Origin: Marinobacter denitrificans
Lineage (GTDB): Bacteria; Pseudomonadota; Gammaproteobacteria; Pseudomonadales; Oleiphilaceae
DNA: 64,000 nt
Assembly (NCBI RefSeq): GCF_008795955.1
Contig: NZ_VMHN01000011.1
Coordinates: 83,517 to 147,516, forward strand
Reading direction: 5' to 3'
Shown piece by piece: positions 7,816 to 15,838 of this stretch. The number at the start of each line of letters is the position of its first letter. Position 1 is the first letter of the stretch. The notes below the pieces were generated by a model. That model was not told the origin of the DNA. It made no database searches and saw only the letters and a list, made by a program, of their open reading frames with translations. The position numbers and the translations under genes were made by a program.

Positions 7816-8441
7816 CAATTGAGCTGCAGCGAACCGGTGAACGTTGTGCACTTGTTCGGTTGTTCGTCCAGGCATGCCACATAGAGCACGTCGGCACTCT
7901 TGGGAATCACGTTCAGAAACGCGGAGGTGTCGACGGTCAGATCGTTGATGCCGTTGGTGCGGCCTACGGGAATGCTCGAGCAGGAAATCACATTTTGATT
8001 GCCTGGCGCGTAATCACAATCGAATGAGGCAAACTGCCCGCAGGCGTAGTCCGAGTCCGATGGCCACATGCAGGAAATGCTGAAGAGCTCGAGGTCATCT
8101 TCTTGTTGGAAAACACCGTCTTCACTCAGGTAGACCGACGCCGTATACGGAAAGGATTCATTGAATTCCGGGACGGACTGATCATCGTAGTACACCTCCA
8201 TCTTCCAGGTAATGCTGATCGTGTCGTTCGGTGAAAAATGATCCTCAGGATCACCGGTGCCAGCAGCAATATTGAATACGGTTGGCTTTAACGGGGCCTC
8301 AGAGAATTCGAAGACCAACTCCCTCTCTTCAACATCCGGTGCCGGCGCCGAGGGACCAGAGCTTGATGAAGAACCCCCTCCCCCGCAAGCAACTAGGGTC
8401 GAGCAGGCCAGAATCAGATAGAGCGATTGTTTTGTTTTCAT
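7815..8441 (-). CDS. Predicted lipoprotein of unknown function
   Basis: A 208-residue protein with a lipoprotein signal (MKTKQSLYLILACSTLVAC). The lipobox LVAC is followed by a Gly/Ser linker (GGGGSSSSSGPSAPAP), typical of surface or outer-membrane lipoproteins with a tethered domain. The mature part is acidic and rich in aromatics and beta-prone stretches, with several cysteines (SCMWPSD, YACGQF, DCDYAPG, SCSSIP) that could form disulphides. I do not recognise the family. It is followed by a coupled 79-residue gene. Confidence 0.65.
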   Translation of the reverse strand: MKTKQSLYLILACSTLVACGGGGSSSSSGPSAPAPDVEERELVFEFSEAPLKPTVFNIAAGTGDPEDHFSPNDTISITWKMEVYYDDQSVPEFNESFPYTASVYLSEDGVFQQEDDLELFSISCMWPSDSDYACGQFASFDCDYAPGNQNVISCSSIPVGRTNGINDLTVDTSAFLNVIPKSADVLYVACLDEQPNKCTTFTGSLQLN

Positions 8442-8537
8442 GGTGATATCCGAGTCAAAAACCAGATCTTAGGCCTGGCTCATGCCGCGGATGAGATTCA
8501 AAAGTCAGTGACCTATGACCGTTTAGAATGCGGGGAC

Positions 8538-8568
8538 AAAAAAAGGCCTTCCCGCAAGCGGAAAGGCC
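8538..8568 (-). terminator. Rho-independent terminator (minus strand)
   Basis: Stem GGCCTT-c-CCGC / GCGG-a-AAGGCC (8545-8568) with an AA loop, followed on the minus strand by seven T (8544-8538). It would end transcription of the 8669-9007 gene. Confidence 0.75.
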
Positions 8569-8668
8569 AACCCTCACTCTCTCTCACCCAGGAGCCACGC
8601 TCGCTAGTCATTTCAAGATCTCATGGAAATCTTCGCGGCCAACCCCCGGGAAAGAAGAATTTTCAGGT

Positions 8669-9007
8669 TTATTTCCGACCCAGAATATCTTTACCAGGTT
8701 TTCGTCGAAGCATTGGCTGTTTGCGATCCATCACGCCCAGTACTGAGGATGAGTCTCCGAGACAGATGCCCACCATATACACCCCGGGCCCCAGGCGCTG
8801 ATAAGGTTCAAGCAAGTGGCGGCGCCAAGACTCAATATCTAGAAGTACAGGACGGACCGAAGGTAGCTGCTGAACCACTTCACGATCGGCAATACCGATC
8901 CAATTACCTATCTCAATGCCATCAGCCGTGCAAAACCCAATCGGTTCGCAGCTCGCGAAGGCCCCGAGTTCTTTGTAAACACAATTGTGACGGCGTCTGA
9001 ATTCCAT
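8669..9007 (-). CDS. Hypothetical 112-residue protein, possibly SOS-regulated before IS insertion
   Basis: ATG 9007 opens a 112-residue protein (MEFRRRHNCVYKELGAF to KPGKDILGRK) with no signal peptide or membrane helix and no family I recognise. Support for reality comes from context. A good terminator lies 100 bp downstream on the same strand. Just upstream, at 9018, lies half of a LexA-type box split by the IS1595-family insertion. That insertion separates the gene from its original upstream DNA, so it may now be silent or driven from the IS. Confidence 0.4.
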   Translation of the reverse strand: MEFRRRHNCVYKELGAFASCEPIGFCTADGIEIGNWIGIADREVVQQLPSVRPVLLDIESWRRHLLEPYQRLGPGVYMVGICLGDSSSVLGVMDRKQPMLRRKPGKDILGRK

Positions 9008-9017
9008 GAAATATCTA

Positions 9018-9029
9018 CTGTTTGAATAT
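9018..9029 (-). promoter_or_regulatory. Left part of a LexA-like box split by IS1595
   Basis: CTG at 9018-9020, then T and TTGAATAT (9021-9029). Removing the IS and one 8-bp duplication rejoins this to ACAG at 12686-12689. The result is CTG-N10-CAG with flanks TA and CA, very close to the enterobacterial SOS box and to the intact box at 61445-61464. Confidence 0.6.
9022..9029. repeat. Target duplication of IS1595-family element (left)
   Basis: TTGAATAT, repeated exactly at 12678-12685 outside the right end. Eight base pairs is the length expected for IS1595-family elements. Confidence 0.9.
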
Positions 9030-9279
9030 GGCTCTGTTGGCTACCGCTGTTGTTACGCTCGAATAATACTGTATATACTACTGTATAAACAGTCCTTCGG
9101 TGGAGCGCAACATGAAAAAAGCTGACCTGAACGCCCTCGAAAAGGCTTTGTCCCACCTCCCGGTTGATCTCAAACAACACCTTGCCAATCAGCTTCTTGG
9201 GCAAATCAACGCTCAGGCTCACACCTTGCTGGAAACGGCCAGATCTCACCTATGTCCGCATTGCGGTCATGAGCACGTC

Positions 9280-9286
9280 GTCAAAT
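9280..9286. repeat. Target duplication of IS21-family element (left)
   Basis: GTCAAAT, repeated at 11884-11890 beyond the right end of the inner element. The length fits the 4-8 bp duplications of IS21 elements. Confidence 0.88.
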
Positions 9287-9390
9287 TGCGTAAACCGCTG
9301 AAGGTTGCCACCCATTCCACGTGAAGCCTGCCACCCGGACCGGAGCAAGGCTGCCACCCATCGGAGCGTAGCGACGCGGGGTTTCTCTTC

Positions 9391-10146
9391 TTACTCCGAA
9401 GCCGCAGTGTCCGTCAACTTTGCCTGCTGTTTTCGCATGGATTCGCCCCGCAGATTGATCTTGTAGGCGTTGTGAACGAGCCGGTCCAGAATGGCGTCTG
9501 CCAGAGTGGCGTCACCGATTACGCCATGCCATTCCTCGATGGGTAATTGGCTAGTGGCGATGGTGGAGCGCCGGCCATGTCGATCTTCCAGCACCTCCAG
9601 CAAGTCCCGCCGGTTCTCCGCGCTCAGTTTCATCAGCCCCCAGTCATCCAGGATCAACACGTCGACCTTGGCCAGATTCGTCAGGAGTTTTGAGTATTGG
9701 CCGTCGCCCTTGGCAATGGTCAGCTCGCGCAACAGTCGGGTCAGGCGGACGTACTGGGCGGTGTAACCCTCCCGGCAGGCTTTGTGCGCCAGAGCACAGG
9801 CCAGCCAGGTTTTGCCGACCCCGGTGGGGCCGGTGATGAGCACGTTCAGGTGCTCTTTCACCCATTGGCAACCGGCCAGTGATTGCACCAGCCCTTTATC
9901 CAGGCCCCGTGAGTTCCGGTAATCGATGTCTTCGAGGATGGCCGTGTGTCGCAGCCTGGCACGGCGCAACCGGCTGGTCATGCGCTGGTTGTCTCGCTCG
10001 GTCATTTCCCGGTCCACGAGCAGCCCGAGGCGTTCCTCGAAGCTCAGGTCGGTGATGTCGGGAGTGACCGACTGATCCGCCAGGGCGGCGGCCATGCCGG
10101 TCAGTTTGAGGGCGTGGAGCTTGTCCAGTGTGGGATGTTTCAGCAT
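9391..10146 (-). CDS. istB: IS21 helper ATPase IstB
   Basis: A 251-residue AAA+ protein related to DnaC that helps IstA choose and cut the target. Walker A is GPTGVGKT (in NVLITGPTGVGKTWLA), Walker B is VDVLILDDWGL, and a sensor-like ATSQLP follows. The N-terminal IstB domain (LKLTGMAAALADQS) contacts the transposase. Length is normal for the family. It follows istA by 12 bp on the same strand and is probably translated from the same mRNA. Confidence 0.93.
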   Translation of the reverse strand: MLKHPTLDKLHALKLTGMAAALADQSVTPDITDLSFEERLGLLVDREMTERDNQRMTSRLRRARLRHTAILEDIDYRNSRGLDKGLVQSLAGCQWVKEHLNVLITGPTGVGKTWLACALAHKACREGYTAQYVRLTRLLRELTIAKGDGQYSKLLTNLAKVDVLILDDWGLMKLSAENRRDLLEVLEDRHGRRSTIATSQLPIEEWHGVIGDATLADAILDRLVHNAYKINLRGESMRKQQAKLTDTAASE

Positions 10147-10158
10147 GTCAGAGATCCT

Positions 10159-11700
10159 TCAGTGGTAGTAGGCGGGGCCACGGATGTTGTCGTGGGTGTC
10201 GGGCAAGGCCAGTTCCTGTTGCTCTTCCAGGGGCTGCTGATCCAGACGGTGTTTGAGGATGGATTCAATGCTCTTGTAGCGGCAGCTGCCCAGCATCAGG
10301 GCACGCTGGCAGGCGGCTTCCAGGCGTGCCTCGCTGTAGCTCTGCCCCAGCCGTAGTATGCCCAGGCAGGAGCGGTACGCCTGCTGTGGGTGTTTTCGGG
10401 CACCCAGTGCGGTGCGGATAAGCTTCTCCGTCGCCGGTCCGGTCTTGGCCGCCCAGGCGATCAGCCGTTCCGGCGACCACTCGCCGGCGTGGCGATGAGA
10501 CTCCGGCATGTGCGCCGCAATGGTGGTGTGTCGCCCCTTTTGGTCGGAACGCCGGTGGCTGGCGACCCGGTTGCCCCGGTAAAAGCACTCGATGGTGTTG
10601 TGGGTGATCCGGACCTCCACCTCTTTCTTGATCAGGGTGTAGGGCACCGAGTAGTAATGCCCGTCGATGGCGACGTGGTAGTCGATGTGGACTCGGGCTT
10701 TTTTCCACTCGGCATAGGTGTATGGCTCTACCGGCAATGGCTGTAGAACAGGTTTGTCCAGCTGTTCGAAGTGGTCGCGCCGGCAGCCGGGTAACTTGCG
10801 GAAGGGGCGGGTGTTCAGCCTCTCCAGCAGCTCACGGATGGTGGCGTTGAGTTGCCCCAGTGAGAAGTGTTGGCGATGGCGCAACGCTGCCAGGATCCAG
10901 CGCTCGACGATCAACACACCCCCTTCCACCTTGGCCTTGTCGCGGGGCTTACGGGCGCGCGTGGGGACGATGGCGATCCCATAATGGGAGGCCATATCCT
11001 GATAGGTTGGGTTGAGGTCCGGCTCGTACCGGTGAGCCTTGGTAACACCCGATTTTAAATTGTCGGGGACCACTAATTCCGGAACGCCATTCAGATACTG
11101 GAAGGCCCGGGTGTGAGAGCCGATCCAGTCCGGCAATGTCTGGCTCCAGGTGGCCTCGGCGTAGGTGTAATTGGATGCCCCCATCACCGCCACAAAGACC
11201 TGCGCCTCGTGGATCTCTCCGGTGGTGCGGTCAATGACGGGCACGGTCTGGCCAGCATAGTCCACGAACAGCTTCTCACCGGCCCGATGGTCCTGGCGCA
11301 TCACCAGGTCCAGCTTGCCCCGCCAGGCCCGGTAGTGCTCGCAGAACCAGCTGTACTGATAACCGTCCGGGTTGGCTTGCCGGTACTCCTGCCAGAGCAG
11401 GAACAGGGTGACATGCTTGCCCGTGAGTTCGTCGCGGATGTGTTGCCAGTCGGGTATACCTCTGGCCTGCGCAGGTAGATCCGGTGGCGGCGGGAACAGC
11501 AACTGCTCCAGATGGGCCTCATCCAGATCCGCTGGCAACGGCCAGCTCAGACCGGCCTCAACCGTGCGGCGCAGGTATTCGCTCACGGTGGGGCGGCTAA
11601 CGCCACAGGCTGCCGCAATCTGGCGGTTGCTCAGCCCTCGCTCCCACTTGAGGCGAAGAACTTCTTTGATCTTACGCATGGATAACCTCTTCGCTGGCAT
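10159..11700 (-). CDS. istA: IS21 transposase IstA
   Basis: A 513-residue transposase. N-terminal HTH (LSNRQIAAACGVSRPTVSEYLRRT split at about residues 20-45) binds the end repeats. The DDE core shows FVDYAGQTVPV, VVPDNLKSGV and a downstream Glu in KAKVEGGVLIVERW. A C-terminal beta-barrel region follows. Together with IstB it carries out copy-in transposition through a circular intermediate. No frameshift is present. It is the first gene of the element and is read from the right end. Confidence 0.93.
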   Translation of the reverse strand: MPAKRLSMRKIKEVLRLKWERGLSNRQIAAACGVSRPTVSEYLRRTVEAGLSWPLPADLDEAHLEQLLFPPPPDLPAQARGIPDWQHIRDELTGKHVTLFLLWQEYRQANPDGYQYSWFCEHYRAWRGKLDLVMRQDHRAGEKLFVDYAGQTVPVIDRTTGEIHEAQVFVAVMGASNYTYAEATWSQTLPDWIGSHTRAFQYLNGVPELVVPDNLKSGVTKAHRYEPDLNPTYQDMASHYGIAIVPTRARKPRDKAKVEGGVLIVERWILAALRHRQHFSLGQLNATIRELLERLNTRPFRKLPGCRRDHFEQLDKPVLQPLPVEPYTYAEWKKARVHIDYHVAIDGHYYSVPYTLIKKEVEVRITHNTIECFYRGNRVASHRRSDQKGRHTTIAAHMPESHRHAGEWSPERLIAWAAKTGPATEKLIRTALGARKHPQQAYRSCLGILRLGQSYSEARLEAACQRALMLGSCRYKSIESILKHRLDQQPLEEQQELALPDTHDNIRGPAYYH

Positions 11701-11883
11701 CTGGCCTTCTCCGGATGAAAAGGATCAGAGTACCGTTAAGTTATCCCGCGCCGGACGATTTTGATGGAGCTTCAGGCAGCCTGCCGGGGTGGCAGCTTTG
11801 CCGTGGAATCAGTGGCAGCTTTCGCGTGGAATGGGTGGCAGGCTTCGTCTGGAATCAGTGGCAACCTTGGTCTGGAATACGCA

Positions 11884-11890
11884 GTCAAAT
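11884..11890. repeat. Target duplication of IS21-family element (right)
   Basis: GTCAAAT, the partner of 9280-9286. The downstream base G restores the codon TGG of the interrupted transposase. Confidence 0.88.
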
Positions 11891-12677
11891 GGGGTCATTC
11901 TGGTGAATTACAGCGATATCGGTGCCAGAGCCTCACCTGTCACAAGACCTTTAATGCCGTTACAGGAACATCACTGGCCAGGTTGCATCACCGCAACAAG
12001 TGGTTTGATTACCTGAGATGCATGCGAGACGGCCTGACTCTGCGGGTATCGGCATTTCGAGTAGGCATTGATTTAAAGACAGCTTTCCGGTGGCGCCACC
12101 GTTTTCTGAATGCCAGTGCAAACGCCAACGCGAATGCCCTTTCCGGCATTGTCGAAGTAGATGAAACCTTCTTTGCCGAGTCCTGCAAAGGCAAGCGCAA
12201 CATCACGCATCGCAGTTCCAGGAAGCGTGGCGGGCAAAGTAACAGGAAGCATAAAGCCGATAAAATCCCGGTACTTATCGCACGGGACCGCAACGGTAAC
12301 ATCAGTGATCTGGTGGATCCTGAACTAAACAAATCGACGGTTCATGCTTTTCTGAGGCCGATTATCAATCGTGACTCGATCCTGTGTTCAGATGGCCACA
12401 GCTGGTACAAGACCTTTTCCAGCGAACACGGAATTGCCCACCACCGACTGGTCACACTCGATAATCAACGGGTGATCGGCAAGGAATACCACATACAGAA
12501 CGTCAACGGTTATATGAGTCGACTGAAGGGCTGGATGGCGCGGTTTCATGGGGTTGGAACGGCATATCTGCCGAGCTATCTGGCATGGCGACGGCTATTC
12601 GAGCGAGCTCAACCTTCCGAAGAGGCCTGGCTACGGATTGCGATAGGCGCAAACCAACAGCCAATGCCAACATAGCC

Positions 12678-12685
12678 TTGAATAT
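12678..12685. repeat. Target duplication of IS1595-family element (right)
   Basis: TTGAATAT, the partner of 9022-9029, followed by ACAG, which completes the split LexA-like box. Confidence 0.9.
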
Positions 12686-12803
12686 ACAGCATTATTGCAG
12701 ATGGACTGCCTTCCAGGCTAACCAGAAAAAGATCAACATTTTGTTGCGGACGTGTTTAGAGTCAGGGATGACCCATTACCGGACAACTGAGGAGGTCAAC
12801 AGG

Positions 12804-13040
12804 ATGAATGCAACAACCAAGCAAGGTGAACTACTCGGCCGGCTCTTCGGAGTCCACATCCGAGACAACAACGGAGAAGTTCTCTATTCCTTTACGGACA
12901 TTCGCAATGGTGAAGTTTTCGGGCGAATACCTGCGGATGAGACCCCGTGCGGAAAGCGCGACCTCTGGGTAAGCGCAGGAACTCTGGAAGACGGAACGGC
13001 GACAAGCGATGAAGGAGAGATGCTTTTCAGGCTGGTCTGA
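12804..13040 (+). CDS. Hypothetical 78-residue protein
   Basis: ATG 12804 has a strong GAGGAGG 8 bp upstream, which is why I choose it over in-frame starts at 12585 and 12768. The product (MNATTKQGELLGRLFGVHIR to EGEMLFRLV) is small, acidic and probably cytoplasmic, with no motif I recognise. It lies about 210 bp before the ParB-like gene on the same strand with promoter-like DNA between, so it is probably a separate transcript. Confidence 0.55.
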   Translation: MNATTKQGELLGRLFGVHIRDNNGEVLYSFTDIRNGEVFGRIPADETPCGKRDLWVSAGTLEDGTATSDEGEMLFRLV

Positions 13041-13252
13041 TTCGCTGACCAGAAAAGGGATCGGTGGTGGGATTTCATGTCCACCGTCGACCCAAAATCG
13101 ACGTTCAAAAAAGGTATTGCGTATGGCTATGAAATGGCTTCATAAAATAGCTATATTATTGTTATAAATAGTGTTTTCAGGGGTTGGCCGTGGCCATTTT
13201 CGTGAGATTTTAAGAGTGAACAGCAACGAAATTCACTCAGAGGAATCACAAA
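13041..13252 (+). promoter_or_regulatory. Promoter region of the large ParB-like gene
   Basis: AT-rich DNA with nested inverted repeats around TATGAA-ATGGC-TTCATA (13128-13144), flanked by GGCTAT and ATAGCT. A possible -10 lies in TATATTATTGTTATAAAT just downstream. The symmetry suggests an operator, perhaps for autoregulation by the ParB-like protein, but nothing proves this. Confidence 0.4.
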
Positions 13253-15055
13253 ATGGAAACTCAAATCTCTCTCAAGAATCTGACCCTGTCACCGCTCAAC
13301 GTCCGGAAAGTTAAAACATCAGTGGAAGAAGATGCGCAGCTCCGCGCTCTGATAGAGTCGCAGGGTGTTCTGCAGAATCTCATTGTCATTCCGTCACCCG
13401 ATGCCGAGGGACGGTATGAGGTTATTGCCGGTGGACGCCGACTCAGCGCCTTAAACCACCTTCTTGCCGAAGGAAAGATCGATGCCGAATTTCCAGTCCG
13501 GTGCGTCGTGAAGACGGAATCTGAAGCCATCGAAGCCAGTCTGGCCGAGAACTATCGCTCGGATATGCATCCCGCTGATCGCTTTGTTGCCTACAAGGCC
13601 ATGCTGGATGCAGGACGATCCATCGAGGACATCGCGAAACGATTCGGTAAGCCTGTCACCGAAGTTAAGAAACTCCTGAAACTTGGGGCTGTCTCCCCGG
13701 TGATTCTGGACGCCTTCCGATCACAAGAGATGAACTTTGACATGGTCATGGCCTTTACCGTCACGGACGATCAGAAGGCTCAGGATTCCGTCTTCGCAGA
13801 GGTAAAAGAGCAGTATCACCCTTCTCCCCGATTCGTGCGTCAAAAGCTGCTCAACACCGATGTTACGACTGAGGACACCACCTTTAAATTTGTCGGGCAA
13901 GAGGCTTACGAGGCCGCCGGTGGCACGTTGTCCGAAGACTTGTTCGCGGACAGCCAATACGTCAACGACGTCGACCTCCTGAATCGTCTGGCCGATGAAA
14001 AGCTCGAAAAGCTACAAGAGTCTTTCAAGGCTGAGGGCTGGGGCTTCGTGGAGGCAACTCTGGATGGTGGGTACAGCCACCCACTTCGGTTTGCTCCGTG
14101 TATCGAAGGTGAAACCATCACCGCACCAGACTCTGTTGTTCAGCAGTATGAGGCGAAGGAACGGGAGCTTGAAGGCCTGATGGAGGCGGCCTCGGATCAC
14201 GAGGACGAAGAAACCAACGAACGGTTCCGTCAACTGAATGAAGAACTGAGTGACCTGAAGGACACCATCGACGCTTCTCGTGAATTCTCCAACGAACAGA
14301 AACAGTCAACGGGCGTTCTGCTTTCCGTAGACTTCCGGACAGGCGAACTGGTGACAAAGGTTGGCATCGTTTTGCCAAAAAAGGAGTCCGAAAAGGCGCA
14401 AAACGGAGATGGCACTATAGCCGAGACACCTCAACCTACCGAGAGCAACGCGCTTAAAGTCGATCTTGAGTCATACCGGCTCCAGGCACTTGAAGCCGCG
14501 ATCATGCAAAAAGCAGAAATCTGTCTGGACATGACCATTTTCACAATGGCCAAGACAGTGCTTGCGGGTTCAACGTGGTACCGGAGACCCCTTGGAATCG
14601 ATCTGGATGTGAACACCTTCTCTGCCACCAAAGACATTGAGGAAACCTCCGCTGCTGCTGAAATTCGGAAGCATCGTGATGCCTTAGAACTGAACTGGCT
14701 GGCCCAAGAAGGAGACTTGGAACAGTTCAAAACATTCCAAAAACTATCCAGAGCGAGCAAATTGAACATCCTCGCCCATTGCAGTGCTCAAACGCTCCGC
14801 TGCGCGACCAATGAAGTTGAGCAATACGTTGCTGAACAGATCAAGTTCGACCTGAGTAAGCACTGGCAACCGACGAAGGCGAATTACTTCAACAGGATCA
14901 GGAAAGGCAAGCTCATCGAAATCCTGAAAGACCTGAAAGGCGATGAGTTCGCTTTGTCTCAGGCTGACGCCAAGAAAGGCGATCTGGCGACGATTCTGGA
15001 TGAACTGGATGAAACGAAAGGTTGGCTCCCCGATTCACTCACCAAAGCAGCATAG
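13253..15055 (+). CDS. Large ParB/RepB/Spo0J-family DNA-binding protein
   Basis: A 600-residue protein. The N-terminal ParB domain (residues about 1-110) has VIAGGRRLSALNHL and LAENYRSDMHPADRFVAYKAM, the CTP-binding and box II-like motifs. An HTH follows (SIEDIAKRFGKPVTEVKKLLKLG). A long C-terminal region with coiled-coil character (LEGLMEAASDHEDEETNERF) and a helical tail remains unassigned. ParB proteins of this size are common on plasmids and integrative elements and are usually not the partner of ParA. A canonical parAB pair lies at 41.4-44.0 kb, so this one probably has another DNA-related role. Start ATG 13253 has GAGGAA 7 bp upstream; a terminator follows at once. Confidence 0.75.
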   Translation: METQISLKNLTLSPLNVRKVKTSVEEDAQLRALIESQGVLQNLIVIPSPDAEGRYEVIAGGRRLSALNHLLAEGKIDAEFPVRCVVKTESEAIEASLAENYRSDMHPADRFVAYKAMLDAGRSIEDIAKRFGKPVTEVKKLLKLGAVSPVILDAFRSQEMNFDMVMAFTVTDDQKAQDSVFAEVKEQYHPSPRFVRQKLLNTDVTTEDTTFKFVGQEAYEAAGGTLSEDLFADSQYVNDVDLLNRLADEKLEKLQESFKAEGWGFVEATLDGGYSHPLRFAPCIEGETITAPDSVVQQYEAKERELEGLMEAASDHEDEETNERFRQLNEELSDLKDTIDASREFSNEQKQSTGVLLSVDFRTGELVTKVGIVLPKKESEKAQNGDGTIAETPQPTESNALKVDLESYRLQALEAAIMQKAEICLDMTIFTMAKTVLAGSTWYRRPLGIDLDVNTFSATKDIEETSAAAEIRKHRDALELNWLAQEGDLEQFKTFQKLSRASKLNILAHCSAQTLRCATNEVEQYVAEQIKFDLSKHWQPTKANYFNRIRKGKLIEILKDLKGDEFALSQADAKKGDLATILDELDETKGWLPDSLTKAA

Positions 15056-15072
15056 GGGCGCAATCAGAGTGA

Positions 15073-15103
15073 AAAAAGGGAGCCGGAATCAGGCTCCCTT
15101 TTT
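15073..15103 (+). terminator. Rho-independent terminator
   Basis: Stem AAAAGGGAGCC / GGCTCCCTTTTT with a 7-bp loop, followed by T-rich DNA, 17 bp after the ParB-like gene. Confidence 0.88.
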
Positions 15104-15213
15104 GTTTCGGGCTTGCCAGTGAAGCATAGTCGTGTATACCTAAGGACTACAGCGGAAAAAAGTCATGACTTGCATAACCATAAACTGGCTTTGCAACCGA
15201 ATGGATCGGCGAC

Positions 15214-15236
15214 TTTTCCACAAATTCTGTGGATAA
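15214..15236. other. Inverted pair of DnaA-box-like sequences
   Basis: TTTTCCACA (15214-15222) and TGTGGATAA (15228-15236) face each other across 5 bp. The second is a perfect consensus DnaA box. They lie in a 270-bp non-coding gap well away from the rep gene. This may be a regulatory or secondary origin site. Confidence 0.4.
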
Positions 15237-15326
15237 CCTTATTGATAAAGTGCGCTGTCGGTCGTCCAGCGCAGACCTTACTTGGACCTGTCACAATCGA
15301 TCATTTTTTGAGCGGGATTCAGCGTC

Positions 15327-15755
15327 ATGGACAAGACAATCGTTCACAACGGAATAGCACGAAAGTGTAGCCTTGGCGCGGGCGTCGCGCTGCTGTTTCT
15401 GGTCAGCCTATCTGCCGGTGATGGTGTTTCATTCAAAGAGACTTGGGGATGGATTTGCGGTGGCATACTGTGCGGATTTGCTGCGATTCACCCAATTTCA
15501 AAGGTCTACGAGCGGTCTGCCCAGAAGTACGGCGAATACTGGTGGTTCAAAGTTATGGTGTGGCTGGTCAGCATGGCTTTTGCCCTCGTTCTGGCTATAA
15601 TCTCGATTATCTGGCGAATACTGCGCGGTGACGGGTCGGAGCCATATGACGATCACAGAGCGCCTGGCTCTGTATTCAAAGAGCCGCTGCACCCCACCGA
15701 TGCTGTTTACGACCAGTCTCACGATGTTTACTACGGCAACGAGCCTCCTAGATAG
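15327..15755 (+). CDS. Hypothetical membrane protein
   Basis: A 142-residue protein with about three hydrophobic segments: CSLGAGVALLFLVSLSAG, WGWICGGILCGFAAIH and VWLVSMAFALVLAIISIIW. A polar, proline-rich C-terminal tail follows. I do not recognise the family. It converges with the T4SS operon, and a strong hairpin lies between the two ends. The ribosome-binding site before ATG 15327 is weak. Confidence 0.55.
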   Translation: MDKTIVHNGIARKCSLGAGVALLFLVSLSAGDGVSFKETWGWICGGILCGFAAIHPISKVYERSAQKYGEYWWFKVMVWLVSMAFALVLAIISIIWRILRGDGSEPYDDHRAPGSVFKEPLHPTDAVYDQSHDVYYGNEPPR

Positions 15756-15798
15756 CCTCTTAGCATAGATCGCCGTAACGTAGCCGCCTAAAAGAAAC

Positions 15799-15820
15799 AG
15801 GGCGGCCAGTCGGCCGCCCT
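15799..15820. terminator. Strong hairpin between convergent genes
   Basis: Perfect 9-bp stem AGGGCGGCC / GGCCGCCCT with a 4-bp loop (AGTC). It lies 44 bp after the membrane-protein gene and 19 bp after the end of the T4SS operon. No long T-run is present, so it is probably a bidirectional terminator or mRNA 3'-end stabiliser. Confidence 0.6.
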
Positions 15821-15838
15821 ATAACTCTGGCTCTATTC

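Larger units (their letters stand above)
9287..11883 (-). mobile_element. IS21-family element, 2597 bp
   Basis: Begins TGCGTA and ends TACGCA, matching the TG...CA termini of IS21 elements. Both ends contain multiple copies of a sequence like GCTGCCACCCATTCCACG: three at 9301-9362 and four at 11770-11875 in inverse orientation. These are the subterminal repeats bound by IstA. It encodes intact istA and istB on the minus strand and is flanked by a 7-bp duplication. The element looks functional and recently inserted. Confidence 0.92.
9112..12675 (+). pseudogene. IS1595-family transposase, interrupted by IS21
   Basis: The N-terminal part (9112-9286) includes a zinc-ribbon start, CPHCGHEHVVK. 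The remainder (11891-12675) continues WGHSGELQRYRC and KTFNAVTGTSLARL, then the ISXO2-like DDE domain with GIVEVDETFFAESCKG, ILCSDGHSWYKTF and QNVNGYMSRLKGWM. Joining 9112-9286 to 11891-12675 restores one uninterrupted frame of 320 codons, so no other damage has built up since the insertion. An apparent ORF from 11761 merely reads out of the IS21 end into this gene. Confidence 0.92.
9030..12677 (+). mobile_element. IS1595-family element carrying a nested IS21-family element
   Basis: Ends GGCTCTGTTGGC (9030) and, read from the right, GGCTATGTTGGC (12677) form imperfect inverted repeats. A perfect 8-bp duplication (TTGAATAT) flanks the element. Its transposase gene is split by an IS21-family insertion at 9287-11883. 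Without that insert the element would be about 1044 bp, the usual size for the family. The outer element is now disabled unless the inner one leaves or transposase comes from elsewhere. Confidence 0.9.

Noticed and set aside
9069..9092. A second LexA box inside the IS1595 element (CTGTATATACTACTGTATAAACAG)
   Set aside because: CTG and CAG are at the wrong distance: CTG-N6-CAG for one pair, and CTG-N10-TGT for the other.
11761..12675. A 304-residue protein starting at 11761
   Set aside because: Its first 40 or so codons are IS21 end repeats; the rest is the 3' part of the interrupted IS1595-type transposase.
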